Shown: piece after piece, positions 11,379-24,264 of the stretch
Position numbering within the stretch: the stretch's first letter is position 1
Layout of the letters: each line of letters opens with the position of its first letter
Assembly: GCA_008973525.1 (NCBI GenBank)
Contig: WACJ01000072.1
Coordinates: forward strand, 868,001-932,000
Reading direction: 5' to 3'
DNA length: 64,000 bases
Origin: Stenopsyche tienmushanensis
Taxonomy: Eukaryota > Arthropoda > Insecta > Trichoptera > Stenopsychidae
The notes under the pieces: generated by a model
Told to the model about the DNA's origin: nothing
Seen by the model: only the letters and a program-made list of their open reading frames with translations
The model's database searches: none
Made by a program: the position numbers and the translations under genes

Positions 11379-14300
11379 TCAATACACAATCAAATCTGTA
11401 ATCCAATCGTCCAGTGTAAATGCCGTAGAATTAATATTTCCCGCCTCCAATTTTTGTTTGTATATAGCTAAAAATTATATTAAAAAAGTGATTATTGAAT
11501 TCATTCGATTATGAAATATCCAAATTCAGTTACAGGGTTTTTACCGAACATTCTTCTAAGACGAAGAGCACAAATCAGAAAATCTTCCAGGATCAAACTT
11601 CCATCATGCGATATTGAATATCTTAAAAATGTGTATAAAATTCATGTAAACATGCGGCAAATATTTTCTAATAATAGGGGTAAATTATTAAAAATCACCT
11701 TTGAGCCAAAATATTATAAACCCTCTCGTTTATGATGCATCCCGCAGAACGAAGTGCACGTTGAAGATTATACATGGGGATGATGCCATCGTTCTTTGCG
11801 TCATATATATGGAAGATCGCCTAAAATTGTACATAATTTTGCAAATTATACCTGTTAATATTTCTTGTTTTATAAACGTTTAAAATTTCATACTTTCAAA
11901 ATGCAAATTTCATCCCATAGTGCTTTAAATTCAATTTTGTCGATGGATCCAGTATAGTCCTTATCCTGCATGGCTATCATGGAACGACAAGCATCTTTTG
12001 AAAACCCGCGTTCATCATGGGTATCTGTTATAAAGATAATTTGTTTAGTAATTGTCGTAATTTCATTAAATATAAAATGTTTATATAAAATTACCTATGG
12101 AGTAGTTGAGAATGTCCTTAAGCTCGACCCAACACATATTTTCATATTTGAATTTAGGCGGCTTAACTAAAACATCCTTGACCTAAAAATAACGTAAAGC
12201 TAATTATTTAAGTCCTGGTATATTTAAGTTCAATAATATTAATATTGATATGATGCTTACTCGTTCATCGATTTCGGTGGTACCTATTTTGTCATCGTGT
12301 ATCCTGAAAGTTATGATTTTTATTTATTAACGCAATCGTGGACACGTCTGCGATTGTATACGGGTGTGATAAATGTTTATTGTGCCGGATATGTCTGCGA
12401 ATATATATGATGATGAATATGTTTCTTATTCTGATGTTGACTCTGTCTGATAATAATGAAGTTGAAGCAAATACCGATGAATTTTAAAACAAACTTCAGA
12501 CTAAGCAATTTTTTTTGCATATTTGTACATATTGGAATTATTTTGCATATACCTAGATATGTAAATTGAATACGATTTTAATAATAAAAAGATCACGGAT
12601 TTTGATCGGTATTTTGTCACAAAATATATGAATTATTAGAAATTAGGGTTTACAATATATGAACGTCGATAGTGATATAAAATCTAAGAGCGTAAATCTC
12701 AAGGCTTGATAAAGACACGAGGCAAGGAATAATAATAGCGTGTTTTGATGGTTTAACTTAATTTCTACGTTCATGAATTTCGTCACTAATTCGTGTCCGC
12801 AGATGAATAGAAGCAATTTTAAAATGACTTACTTCAAAGCACATTGTTTTTCAGTGAAGACGCGCATTAAAAATTTGGTATCGCTTTCCACATCTGTAGC
12901 ATTTGGAATAAGGTAATACATCCCAGCCGGAAGTTTGTAACTATGATAATAAAAAAAAAATCAGTGATATATTTGTTTGATTTTATATACAAATAACATT
13001 TGAGTATGCTGAGTTTTTTACCGTGCAGTGCATTCTCTTTGGGTCGTATGTTCTGCGGGGGTAACAACTGGTTCATTGGTCTTGAAAAACTCATTTGTAA
13101 GTGGTTTTGGATCATCTGGCCCTCTTTTGTAAATGGAGAAACTGACGGCAGTATTTTCACCCACTATACGGCTGTGTTTGGTTTGCAATGACACAATAAA
13201 CTAGATTTTTTGTAAAAAATAAAGCTTATGAAGTAATATTTTAGAGTGCAGTATAATATATTTGGCAATTGGTGATGATATTAGAAGAATACCGTGCATA
13301 AATCAACATCATCTTCTTCATCTGGATCCACCAAGGCTAAAATATATTGAGGGCTTTTTGCAAGACGCTCTTCCTCTACATCATCTGATGATTCTGCAAA
13401 AAAAATGTTAAAGTCTTAAAATAAATTATATTTTATATACATCTATTTTAATATCTATGATCATTTGGCGTGCATGAATATTGAATTTTAAAAAAACCTG
13501 CAGTCAATTCGCCTTCAAATGTTCTAACTTCCCATGATCTATTATTTATCTCTTCTTTGGGCACAAAATGATCATATTTCCAATGGCAAAAATACACTCT
13601 ATGAACAACAACCAGCGAATTAATAATAAATACCAATAATATTAATATAATTTGTAATATATAATTTCAAAAGACCTACTCATCAAATCGCTTTGTAAAA
13701 TCATCATAATGCATCCAAAATTCGCCATCTTCCTTGTAACGAAGATTAATTTCAGCCTTTTCCTCCTTGGACACTGTATTCCATTCGGGGGAGCTAAAAT
13801 TATATTTAAGTATTCATATGAAAAACGCCGAATAATTGAGTGGAAAAAAATGTTTTTCGTTCAAAGTCCGTGATATTACATTTTACAAATTACATTTTGT
13901 AAAAATATGTTAAAAATAACAAAAAAATATGAGCAATCAAATATTTCATTTAAAAAACGAAAATCCGTATGGGTACACATATTATTTACTTATCGCTCCA
14001 TCTTCCAGACCACTCTTCACTTCCCCAAGGATTGCGTATTCTGACAAGAGGGACTTTCGATTCTTTTCCATCTATAGTTGATGTTACATATCGTACGCCC
14101 GTCAAGCTGTAAGCATGTCCTGCAACCAAGCCTTTATCGTATAGGGATTCAGAGTGAGCTGGTTGGTAATCATTGTCTTCGACGATGTCTTCATCTTCGA
14201 CTTTATCGTCACTATCAAATTCGGCATACATTGCGTATTCATCATCACTGTCTAAATCGTCACCAGGCGTGTAATCATTTTCGCAAACAGTTGCAACAGA

Positions 14301-16235
14301 TTTCTCTTCAATATAAATCAATTCATTTTCATTTTCGTCATCATCAGATTTCTCATTTTCATTATCTTCATCTTCATCTTCATCTTCACTTTCGTCACCT
14401 TCATTTTCGTCTTCTACATTTTCGTCATCTTCTTCTTCTTTTTCGACGTCTCCATTTTCCTCATCTTCATTTTTTGGATCCTCAGATTCTTCTTCATCTT
14501 CTTTTCCTGTTTCTTCTTCAGTTTCATCTTCTTCTTTTTTTTCGGGTTCATTCTAAAATGCAAATATTAAATATTTAATGATTGGAATTGCATGGTATGC
14601 ATAAAGTTTATTTAATTTAATTTACCGGAGTGCCAGTACACAATAGGGAATTACGTTCATGACTTTTCAGGAGCATGGAAAATAGATTATCTGGTATGGA
14701 TTTAAAATTGAAATATTCGCATACACCACCGGTGAAATCTAATAATGCTTCGTCACAACAACCTCCATCAATTTTATTGTAGCCTCCATAGAGTCTAAGA
14801 AATAAATCACACTTTTATTATATTTATATAATATTATTAATCTTGAAATGTAGATTAGAAAGTTATTTTAGATGTTTTCATGATTTTCAATGTGCAATTA
14901 AATACTAAGCTCAACTAACTGAACATGAACAAAATAGCATCCCGAAAACTATGACAATCCCAGAGAGGGTTTCAAAAATAAAAGGCTTGATTTAAGTGAT
15001 AATAATTAAAATAACAAGGAGAAATGAGCGAGTAAAAAATAAAAAAATCTTTACATGTCATGTTATAAGTTTTTTGAAAAAGTGGTGTTTTACAATAAAT
15101 TTAATTTGGCTAGTAAACTTTACAACTCTATAATTTAATCGTTTGTTTGATTTTGAATAGTAATTAAAATATTTAACTTATATAAAATACTATCCGGTTT
15201 AATTATCTTCGAAAACCATTAAAAGGAATTGCTGAAAGAAGCATTTTAATAAAATATGTTGTAATAATTGTGTTTACTTGGCATAAGCCTTCTCCAGGAG
15301 TGCACTCCAGAAAATTTCTTTCGATCTTGAAGATACGTAATAAAGATTCCCATCTAAAGTTGGAAGGCGATCATCCACCACTACTTCAATCCATTTTCCA
15401 TATTGCCAGAATCTAAATAATGTAAAACAGTTAAATAACATACAAGAAAATTATGAATCATAAGATAAATGTATTTTTGTCAATGTGTGTGTGTGTGAAT
15501 AAGTCTTTAAAAATATTTTTTTATCCAAATAAAAAAAATAAAGTTTCTGAAAAATATTAACTTTTAAAAAAATAAGTTTACCTGAATCGAAATATTCCAG
15601 CGTAATTTTTCGCAAAACTTTGCCCACTTGGAATGACTTGACGTATAACGCTAAAAACAAAATTTTGTTGAAATTTTAATTAAGAAAATAAGCACTATTA
15701 TATTTATTATACAAAACTAAATTGTGTACGTTTTCTTCAGAGTGATTTCCGATAGAGTGGAAAGAAACCAACAATCTCCAAGACCTCCTTGTTTCACATC
15801 AAATCTCGTATATCCTTTAGGGGAAAATTTTGGTTTTGTCGCATATTTTCTATAAAAGTAAATTAAAGAATATTTTTCTGTTCGCATTTAAAATATTGCG
15901 ATTGATTTTTATAAAACAAGCATACATTCGGTCGGAGCCATTCCACTTCATCACCATCACTATCTATCTTATATGGTTGGAACTGTGGATCTCTGAATAA
16001 AGTTTTTTTCGCAAGATGATCCCGTCGGAGTGTTTTGTAATCTTGGACGGTGATTTTTCGAGGATCTCCAGATCCAGGTTCACCGAGCTTGAAAATATGA
16101 TTATTTAAAAAACTATTTATAGATAAATCATCCATTAATATATTGATTATTAGAACTTACCCTGTAAACTCTTTCACCATTCTTGGTAAAAATGGGTGGA
16201 TATTTGATCGTGTGGTAAGGCAATGAAGCTTTCAT
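11379..16235 (-). CDS. Calpain, array copy 2 (one frameshift)
   Basis: Same 18-exon structure: 16161-16235, 15926-16087, 15730-15849, 15582-15650, 15278-15412, 14626-14794, 13990-14552, 13680-13793, 13498-13598, 13293-13393, 13022-13200, 12833-12940, 12261-12303, 12095-12182, 11894-12024, 11699-11820, 11545-11621, 11379-11467. Without one extra base in exon 3 the exons sum to 2445 nt, or 814 residues plus stop. Approximate landmarks in that model are catalytic Cys 105 (GGLGDCW), His 389 (GLVAGHAYS), Asn 417 (RIRNPWG), domain III about 430-630 and EF-hands about 632-814. The first exon begins ATGAAAGC directly after a good acceptor (tttccag), so its ATG is a possible start. The extra base near 15838-15841 shifts the frame to an early TAA before the catalytic Cys. 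A piggyBac relic sits in the intron at 12327-12804. The acidic insert is 140 residues. Confidence 0.93.
12327..12804 (+). mobile_element. piggyBac-like non-autonomous element in an intron of calpain copy 2
   Basis: Begins TTAACGCAATCGTGGACACG and ends CGTGTCCGCAGATG, related to the inverted ends CGCATTCGCGGACACG of the elements at 37391 and 52221. The orthologous intron of copy 1 has an uninterrupted TTAA at 3411-3414 with the same flanks, an empty site. Interior matches the 37391 element at its 3' end. No transposase remains. Confidence 0.8.
14133..14552 (-). other. Acidic insert in calpain copy 2 (140 aa, longest)
   Basis: Same place as in copy 1, starting [16 protein letters not shown]. 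It is longer because simple GAA/GAT/AAT-rich coding repeats have expanded, for example [18 protein letters not shown]. The reading frame is kept. The half closest to the His ([20 protein letters not shown]) is conserved with copy 1, which suggests constraint or recent duplication. Confidence 0.85.
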
Positions 16236-16679
16236 CTGGAAACATCAATTCATCTTAGTCTATTGATTTAAAATGTACAATATAATTTTTGTGTATTCAC
16301 AAATGCACAAAATTTAAAAAAAAATCTTATATTTCATTTTAGCCTTTGTTATCTCTTGATAGTAAATCCAATTTAGTTTTTTTTTAAAGGAAATGCAGTT
16401 TTGTTTTGTAAATATGTTTTGAATAAAGAATGCGGTTTTAATATAAATTAAGATTAAGGATGCCTTTTATCAAAAGCCACGAGTACTTTAATATTATGAT
16501 TATCACGATTTACATCCTCTCGTTTTAAATATTTTTAAGCAGTTATTAAAAATAAAATATTAAAATAAATATTGTTGCATGTAAATTTGGGTCTAATGTT
16601 ATAATAAGAGTATACTTTTAGTAGATTTTACAAATTTGGGCGACACTTATATTTATATAAGTGGCGATATAATTTTGGC

Positions 16680-17120
16680 GAAGAAATTCGGATTATTTCA
16701 ATGCTCTACAGCTTATTCGCGAAATGCGCTGGTGCGAATGGCATAAATATGCAACTATAAGATCGTAATATTTATACAAGCATTCTCCCGCTTTCAACGA
16801 GGAATGTTAAGCAATTCTTAAGACGCATTTATGAAGAATTAACGTCTGATGATTACTGGAAGGATGCCTTAGTTCGAATACCCAAAATGACAATAAGAGT
16901 TTCAATGCGTGCGAATTGTTTTTGGTACCAAAATATATTTTTTGTGGCAAAAAAACACTGGAAATCGCAAAACATATTGCAGATTGCATATTTATGGGGA
17001 TCACAATCGGCTCAGATAGTATTATATAAGAGTGTTATAAGCAATTCCATAAAGATTCATTTCATTATATGGTGTATTTACTGTGAAAAAAATTGTTGAA
17101 AATTGCCAATTTTTGGGCCC
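16680..17120 (+). mobile_element. Mutator-like transposase relic, unit 2
   Basis: Reads RIYEELTSDDY, then NTQNDN.SFNAC, then PKYIFCGKKTLEIA in shifting frames. Same family as the fragment in unit 1, extending farther toward the C-terminus. It lies in the leader intron of calpain copy 2. Confidence 0.5.
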
Positions 17121-17559
17121 TCAAATTGAGATGACCTTAAATTTAATAACGCTGTGAGTGCTTTATGGACTGCAGAAAATATTATATTAGGAAACAAATC
17201 GCTATTGATGAGATCTACGATTAAAATTATATATGAAGTTGAACTTGGGAAAAGAAATAGGCTCAGAAATATAATAGTAAATAAGGAGAGAAAGTACAGG
17301 AAGATTTATTAAGAAGACGCAATATTTGACTATGAAATTCAATATTTTTGGGAGAGGTAGTGTTGCGAAATTGTGGTAATAGGATTTGGAGATGGTTATT
17401 GGCTACTGGAGTCGGCGTTTTGGTATCCTTTTAGCAATTATATAATCACTGAAAAGTAATTAAATTGCTGATAAAAATGCTAAAAAAATTAAATAACTCC
17501 AAAGGAAGATATTAGAAAGATGAATATGGTGTTATTTCAAATGAAGTAACAAAAAAATA

Positions 17560-18080
17560 AATAAAGCCTGATTTATGCGGTACTTTTTCGGCGCGGTTTC
17601 ACTTTAACGCGGTGTTTAAGATGAATCTTCCGAACCGTCATTATTTACTGCAAGAAATCTGGCAAGAAAATTGTGTTCAAATTTGATCCAAACACGGAAC
17701 GTGATCTCGATTTCCAAAGAAACATTCGAAATACTTATGTACAATATTAAGAAAATATAAAGACTTTACGAAAAATAAAAAAATACGTATTTTTTAATAA
17801 AAAATACTACTACTACCATAAAAACTCGGATATTTCCGCTAATTTTAAAATGGAATTGACTAGTTCACCTGATGAGGAAGGCGATTTCGAACCGGTTATG
17901 AAGAAAATGGTCAGAATGATGGAAGACAGCAGCGAAAATGAGGATTAATAAATCTCCAATTTAAATAAAAATCACATTATGTTAAATATTATATGTACCT
18001 AATTATAATTTTGAATAAATATTTTTAATACAACGAACTGTGGACCTTTTTTACGCGGATTTTTCGGGAACGAATCTTTA
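17560..18080 (+). mobile_element. Possible Tigger/pogo-type tail
   Basis: Contains an in-frame acidic end SSPDEEGDFEPVMKKMVRMM...ENED near 17860-17948, followed by a stop and AATAAA-like sites. The acidic C-terminus resembles that of pogo-type transposases. Repeated ATGCGG / ACGCGG motifs lie around 17577 and 18048. Speculative. Confidence 0.3.
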
Positions 18081-18299
18081 AATTTAATATGAAACCAAAG
18101 ACTTTTTTTGTATGATGGAACCTATCTTATGTTTTTGTATAAATTCCTAGCCTTTTATACGAGGTCTACGAAAAAAATTAAAAGAATATGAATTAGATTA
18201 GATAAATTTAAAGATAACGAGAGGTGTGATGTTCATATATCAAAAATTAAAAAAATGGTAGTAAATATTTTGAATAAATAAAATTAAATACCATGAGTG

Positions 18300-18440
18300 T
18301 GGTTTTTAGAAATCTGCGTCTTTACAGCAGCAGAAGAAGTGCACGACTCTCATTTATCATGTAGAATCCTTTCTTTTATAGAGGATGATATTAGTTTGTG
18401 GTTGATTTATTTTTGTGGCACGACAAGTTAATTTAGGGAC
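18300..18440 (-). promoter_or_regulatory. Candidate promoter and leader exon of calpain copy 2
   Basis: Minus-strand TATAAAAG at 18373-18380 and donor GTAAAG at 18320-18325, about 2.1 kb upstream of coding exon 1 of copy 2. Confidence 0.5.
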
Positions 18441-18539
18441 TGAATATATTTTACATCGAATTAAATGTATATATATTGCAGGAACGCGGGTAAATTTTCC
18501 CAATATTTTTTACATAATTTTAAGAATCATCAAAGAGAT

Positions 18540-18970
18540 CTATTATTGAAAATTAAGGAATCTAGGTCAGGGCTGTAGGGAGGCTGATAAACCAATTGGG
18601 GTGCGGGTCTTGATCAGGAAATCGTTGACAAGCAAGACGCTGTGGCTTGACGCGTTGTTGTGATGAAGTTTCCATGCGTTTTTGTGTTCAAATCTTTGGT
18701 TACAATGCAATAAATGGGTTGTTTTTATGTTTTTAAAGTTTTTGCTATCCATTAAAGGTTCAATCGATGCTCAGAATTCAAATAATCGTGCACACACGTT
18801 ATATATGTATCTATTCAGGAGGTTGATATATAATCATTGTAGGGTTCATCGGCGACCTCTTCTCGGCCCTTCTTAAACATATTGTGCCATCGAAGAACTT
18901 TTGATATGGACAAGCACTCACTTCCAAAGATCTACCGAATTAATAGATTTTTTTTGGTGCCGGACTTCTT
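18540..18970 (-). mobile_element. mariner-like transposase relic, unit 3
   Basis: The best preserved of the three. The minus strand reads WHNMFKKGREEVADEP near 18850-18900 (the N-terminal DNA-binding region) and HKNAWKLHHNNASSHS near 18620-18690. In the latter the catalytic Asp of HHDNA is Asn. No first or third catalytic Asp was found. Confidence 0.6.
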
Positions 18971-19338
18971 AAGTTTAATGTAAAATTTGATAGCAATTGC
19001 CTCAAAAAGAGGTTCACGTCAACAGCTCAGAAGCAACTTTTAAAGGGTGCCTTTTAAAGATAGCACTCCCCTCAAATTGGGATTTAAATGGTATACAAAC
19101 ATGAAATAAGACTGGGTTTATTAAGAAAATAATTGACCATTGACTTTTCTAGGATATCCAGGTCCTGGTTCACGAAGCATGACATACAAATAATAATAAA
19201 TTAACTACAAAATAGCTCGATGTATCACCTATTTGGTATTCAGAATTATCCTATAAATATTTTTCATAAAATGGGTGATTATTTAATGGTGGAGTAATGC
19301 AATGACATTTTTATCTAGAAAATTTATTACGTTTGGTA

Positions 19339-20173
19339 TTAGGTTGTCCCATAAGTTTCTTTCGCAAATGAACACAGATCTAATCATAGCGATGCTTGAA
19401 GAAAACCCGCGATATACTGTTCGCGAAATAGCTAACAAGCTAGAAATTCCACGAACATCCGTTCATAATCATCTGACAAAATTGGGCTACATCAATCGTT
19501 CAGATGTGTGGCTTCCTCATGAACTGACTGACTCAAATAAACTTCAGCGTATTTCAACATGTGATCGTCTTCTCCAACGACATAATAGTCAACCTTTTTT
19601 GAATAGACTTGTTACTGGAGATGAAAGTTGGATAATCTATGAGAATATCCAACGTAAACAATCTTGGACCAAGGGTACAGAAGCTTTAACTGTAGCTAAA
19701 CCTGGTCTACATCCAAAAAAAGTTTTGCTATGCATTTGGTGGGACTGGAAGGGATTAGTTTATTATGAGCTACTTCAGCAAAGTTAAATGATCAATTCAA
19801 GAATATATTGTTTCCAACTAGACAATCTAAAGGATGCAATTGCCAGAAAACGACCAGAATTAGCGAACAGACAAGGCGTTGTTTTTTGACTGGGATGTTT
19901 TACCTTCATCCTCCATACTCTCCAGACATTGCCCCTTCAGATTATTATTTATTTCTTTCATTGAAAAATTCTTTACGTGGCAAAAATTTTAATTCAAAAA
20001 ATGATATAAAAATGTATCTTGATCAATATTGGCAAGATGAGGCTTCCCGAGAGACGGAGAAAAGTAATAGAACAGAAAGGATCATACATTATTCAATAAA
20101 TTTTGATGTAATACAAATTATTGTTTATTTTTTTCTTAATATGAAAATGAATGAAACTTATGGGACACCCTAA
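19339..20173 (+). mobile_element. mariner element, internally deleted, with both inverted ends and TA sites
   Basis: Ends match as inverted repeats (GTCCCATAAGTTTC) and are flanked by TA at 19337-19338 and 20174-20175. Length is 835 bp, short of the usual 1.3 kb. Coding remnants: a helix-turn-helix stretch (TVREIANKLEIPRTSVHNHL), the first catalytic Asp (VTGDESWIIY) and the third (YSPDIAPSDYYLF). The N-terminus is missing and the region of the second Asp is damaged by a deletion and frameshifts, so it cannot make an active transposase. Confidence 0.88.
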
Positions 20174-20199
20174 TATTATTAAAATTTTCTAATTATATT

Positions 20200-20460
20200 T
20201 ATTTAATTCATATTTTTTTCTTCCTTTTTTTAACAATCTATCCATTGTGGGACATTCAGTTCTTCTTATGGTGTTGCTGGCTCGTGTAGGTCCCCAATCA
20301 TTAATGTCCCCGTTCATTCATTCGAATCTTTTGTCCAGGTCATAAACCATACATCTCTTCTATTATGTTACTGTGAAATATTTTAGCAGTATAAATTAAT
20401 TGACAAATTGAAAACTATCAGGATTAGTATTTATTGCCGAATCAAATCAAGAATCAAGAT
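20200..20460. other. Unassigned spacer
   Basis: AT-rich sequence between the mariner element and the orphan leader block. I see no coding exon here. Confidence 0.5.
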
Positions 20461-20469
20461 TCTGGCCCT

Positions 20470-20600
20470 CAGCAATCTGCATCCATACAAGAAAAAGTAC
20501 AAGCCTCGAAGACAATGTGTGGAATCCTTACTTTTATTAATATCATAATTATTCTTGTTTGTGGTTAATTGCATGTGGAATAATTCATAAATGAAATACA
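20470..20600 (-). promoter_or_regulatory. Orphan copy of the calpain promoter/leader block
   Basis: Minus-strand TAATAAAAG at 20531-20539 and donor-like GTATGG at 20483-20488 align with the other leader blocks. It is diverged and lies just 3' of calpain copy 3, with no calpain exon between it and the unit-2 block at 18300. It is probably the remnant of a deleted calpain copy. Confidence 0.4.
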
Positions 20601-23413
20601 GGATGTGTAAGTTTTTTGCCATAAATAGACAAAGTTGTTAGCATTTCTTGAAGGTTGTCTTGATATGATATCTATGTGATATTATCAAGGTAAATTTTGA
20701 TACTGAAAATATTTTAAGGGCATAAATTGGATCCATATTAAAAAGTCAATAAAACAGAACTTATGATTTTGCTTCAAATTGATTTATTTTTAATGATTTA
20801 AGCAACATAATATAAGCCAGTGATCTTCAATCTATGCAATTACAGCGTACATATACAGGATGAAAATCACTGATAATAAAATCATGATAAATGTGAATAG
20901 AATTAATAAATGCAATAATTGATAAATGCGAAAAGAGTCATCGAAACATTCAGTATACAGCCAAATTCGTTATCCATTCATCCAGTGTAAATAAGGCACA
21001 ATTATCATATTTTGCGTCAGATTTTTGATTGAAAGTGCCTGAAAATGATTTAAAATTATTAATATAACATATCGTACATTGATTTGATATAAAATTAAAT
21101 ATGTATAAGGCTTCTTACCGAACATTTTCTTGAGACGAAGGGCGCAAATCAGAAAATCTTCCAAGATCAAATTACCATCGCCTAATCTTGAATACCTGAA
21201 ATTTATTGAAAACCCATGTAAAAATTTTAAAAAAGTACTCTCCAATAATAATGATTGGATAATCAAATTTACCTTTGAGCCAAAATATTATAAAGCTTCT
21301 CGTTTATGATAAATCCTGCCGAACGAAGCGCTCTCTGAAGATTATACATGGGAATGCAACCATTGTTTTTTGCATCATATATATTGAAAATCGCCTAAAG
21401 TTAAAAAAATAATTTAAAATCACGCTTTTAAATTTGCATTGCGTCATAAGCGATTGAAATTATGTACCTTTAAAATGGAAATTTCATCCCATAGGGCTTT
21501 GAATTCCACTTTATTGATATTTCCAGTATATTCTTTAGGCCTGCATGGCTATCATGGATCTGCAGGCATCCTTCGAAAATCCCTGTTCATCATGGGTTAC
21601 TATCAGCAAAAACGATTTGTTAAATTATCATTGCAATTTTATTATGATATGTTTATTCATACGCAATCACCTATGGCGAAGTTGAGAATTTCTTTAAGCT
21701 CGACCCAAGACATGTTATCGAATCTGAATCTTGGTTGTTTAACTATAACGTCCTTAACCTAAGGAATACAATATCGTTAATGGTTTACGTATCTTAAATA
21801 TTTATATCCATGAAGTTAAACTTACTCGTTCGTCGATCTCCGTGGTGCCTATTTTGTCATCGTTTATCCTGAATTTTATCAGATGTATTAATAAAGTTAT
21901 TTGTGATATATGCGGATTTAATGCGAATTGACTTACTTTAAAGCGCATGGTTTTTCTGTGAAGATTCGCAATAAGAATTGAGCTTCATATTTTGGATCTG
22001 CAGGACTTGGAATGATGTAATATGTACCAGGCGGTAGTTTATAACTGAAATAATAAAATATTCCATAAGTATATTGATAAGATAGATTCAAAAGGAGGGT
22101 GAGGTTTATATTCTAAATTCTTACCGACGGGTATGCTCTCTTTGACCAGTATATTCTCCAGGTTCTAATTACTGGGGTGTTACGTTCAAAAAATTCTTGT
22201 GTGAGTGGTTTTGGATCATCTGGAGAGCTTTTATAAATTGCGACACTAATACAACTGATTGTACCAGAAAGGACGTCTGTGTTTCGTTTGTAATGCCACA
22301 ATGAGCTGTGGTTATAAGAATAAGTTTGAAAAAAATTTTTTTTTATAAAATCAACAATAGGGTGCTTGTAGGCGAGGATATTATTTAAAATATGGACGAG
22401 GATTGGATAAATAATATATATGCTTAAGGATTTAGGAGTTGTTGATCTAATTATAAAAATACCGTGCATAGATCATCATCGTCTTCTTCGTCTGGATCCA
22501 CTAACTCTAAAATAAATTGCGGATTTTTTGAAAGACGCTCTTCTAAGGATCCACATACTTTTCCATATACGGGTTCATCGTCATCTTCTTCTATATTGTC
22601 CAAATCTTCTTCTTCGACTACAAAATATATCATACTATATGATATTTGACTTTTGATAAGACAATGGACATAATTAAAAACAATATACCATAAGCTGGCA
22701 GCATAAATTGAAGATGAACAATTTAATAATTTGTGAGAGGATGGGATTGCCAGACTATTACCAGCAGACAAACCCAACGGCACTCAATCGCCAGACTGTC
22801 ATAATAACAGTCCAGAAATACGCTAGAATACAACTATTAAATTATTAACACGCGTTAGATGGACCATCAATGTATGCTACCAGCTCTGAGTCTATAATAA
22901 TTACTTTTGGTCCATTCTCCTTCAAAAGTTCTAACCTCCCATGATCTATTATTTGGATCATCTCCTATTGCTAAATGATCATATTTCCAATGACAGAAAT
23001 ACACCCTACGAATACAAATCAGTAAATTGAATAAAATCTTTTAAATGCTTATGTATTTTAAATAATTTTAAAACGCCTACTCATCAAATCGCTCTTTGAA
23101 ATCATTAAAATGCATCCAAAATTCACCATCTTCCTTATGGAGGAGATTCATTTCAGCCTTTTCTTCTTTGGATACTGTATTCCATTCGGGTAGAACTATA
23201 ATGGTGAGAATTTATGATCGTAATGATATGTATTTACAATCAGATTTTTTGAATGAAAAAAATTGCATACTCATCGCTCCATCTTCCAGACCATTCGGTT
23301 TTCCCCCATGGATTGCGTACTCTGACCAGAGGGATTTTCATTTCTGTTCCATGCACAGTTGAAGTTACATATCGAATGGCTGTTAAGCTGTAAGCATGCC
23401 TTGCAACCAGACC

Positions 23414-23662
23414 TTCATCTAATAGTGGTTCTGGATGAAATGGTTCCTCCTCAATTTCTTCCTCTTCATAGTCTTCACTTCCTTCGTCATTTTCAATGTC
23501 TGCATATACTCCGCCATCATCATCACTGTCATATTCATCATTCACCGTTGCACATTTTTGCTGCTGCATATAAGCCATTAATGCTTCCTCATTTTCATCA
23601 TAATCTTCTTCCTCCATCTCTTTAGAAGCTAAAACTTCGCCTGCTGCTTCCGGAGAATCGTC
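23414..23662 (-). other. Acidic insert in calpain copy 3 (83 aa, diverged)
   Basis: Starts DDSPEAAGEVLASKEMEEED and ends before GLVARHAYSL. It lacks the long Glu/Asp/Asn repeat block but keeps the same core idea: NDEYDSDDDGGVYADIEND aligns with the DDLDSDDE...YAEF part of copies 1 and 2. Presence in the most diverged copy shows the insert predates the duplications. Confidence 0.8.
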
Positions 23663-24104
23663 CTAATAAATGTATGAAAATATGATATTTATATTAAAAT
23701 ACATGCAAAATTACATACATTTATATTACAATTGATTTACCGCAGTCCCGGTACATAATAAGGAATCACGTTCGTAGCTTTTCAGGAGCATGGAGAATAA
23801 ATTATCCGGGATGTCTTTAAAATTGAAGTATTCACACACACCACCCGTGAAATCTAACAATGCTTCGTCACAATGACCATATTCAATATTTGCATAACTT
23901 CCATATAGTCTAAAAATTAAAACAGAATAACAATTTAATATTGCAATAGAAAATATATATCTTCAATTATATGTTTTAATTGACTACATTAACACATTGC
24001 TGTCGGGTTACGCATATATGCGTATATCGGTTACTATCGGTAGACGCGGGAGACGGATTCGTGCGGCACCTTCTCCTTTAGGAAAAAATCAGCACCTCCC
24101 CAAA

Positions 24105-24250
24105 CAAAGAAATCTAGTGGTGTCAGATCTGGAGACCATGCGAGCCACAGAATAAAGCACGCTTCCAGACAAAATAGTCCACTGGTGTCAGGTCTGGAGA
24201 CTGTGCAAGCCACAAAATAGGGCCACCAAAAGAAATCTTAAAGATAAGTC
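24105..24250 (-). repeat. 65-bp minisatellite, two copies, with transposase-like codons
   Basis: Two tandem units, 65 bp apart (ggtgtca at 24119 and 24184). The minus strand reads WLAQSPDLTPVDYFVW, resembling the third-Asp region of DDE transposases. Related units occur at 57795-57890 and 60665-60965. Confidence 0.7.
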
Positions 24251-24264
24251 TAAAAATGTAACCC

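Noticed and set aside
14078..14578. Long plus-strand open frame rich in His, Leu and Arg
   Set aside because: It is the antisense of the acidic exon of calpain copy 2; GAA/GAT repeats leave the opposite strand free of stops.
22464..22649. Ser-rich plus-strand open frame
   Set aside because: Antisense of the acidic exon 10 of calpain copy 3.
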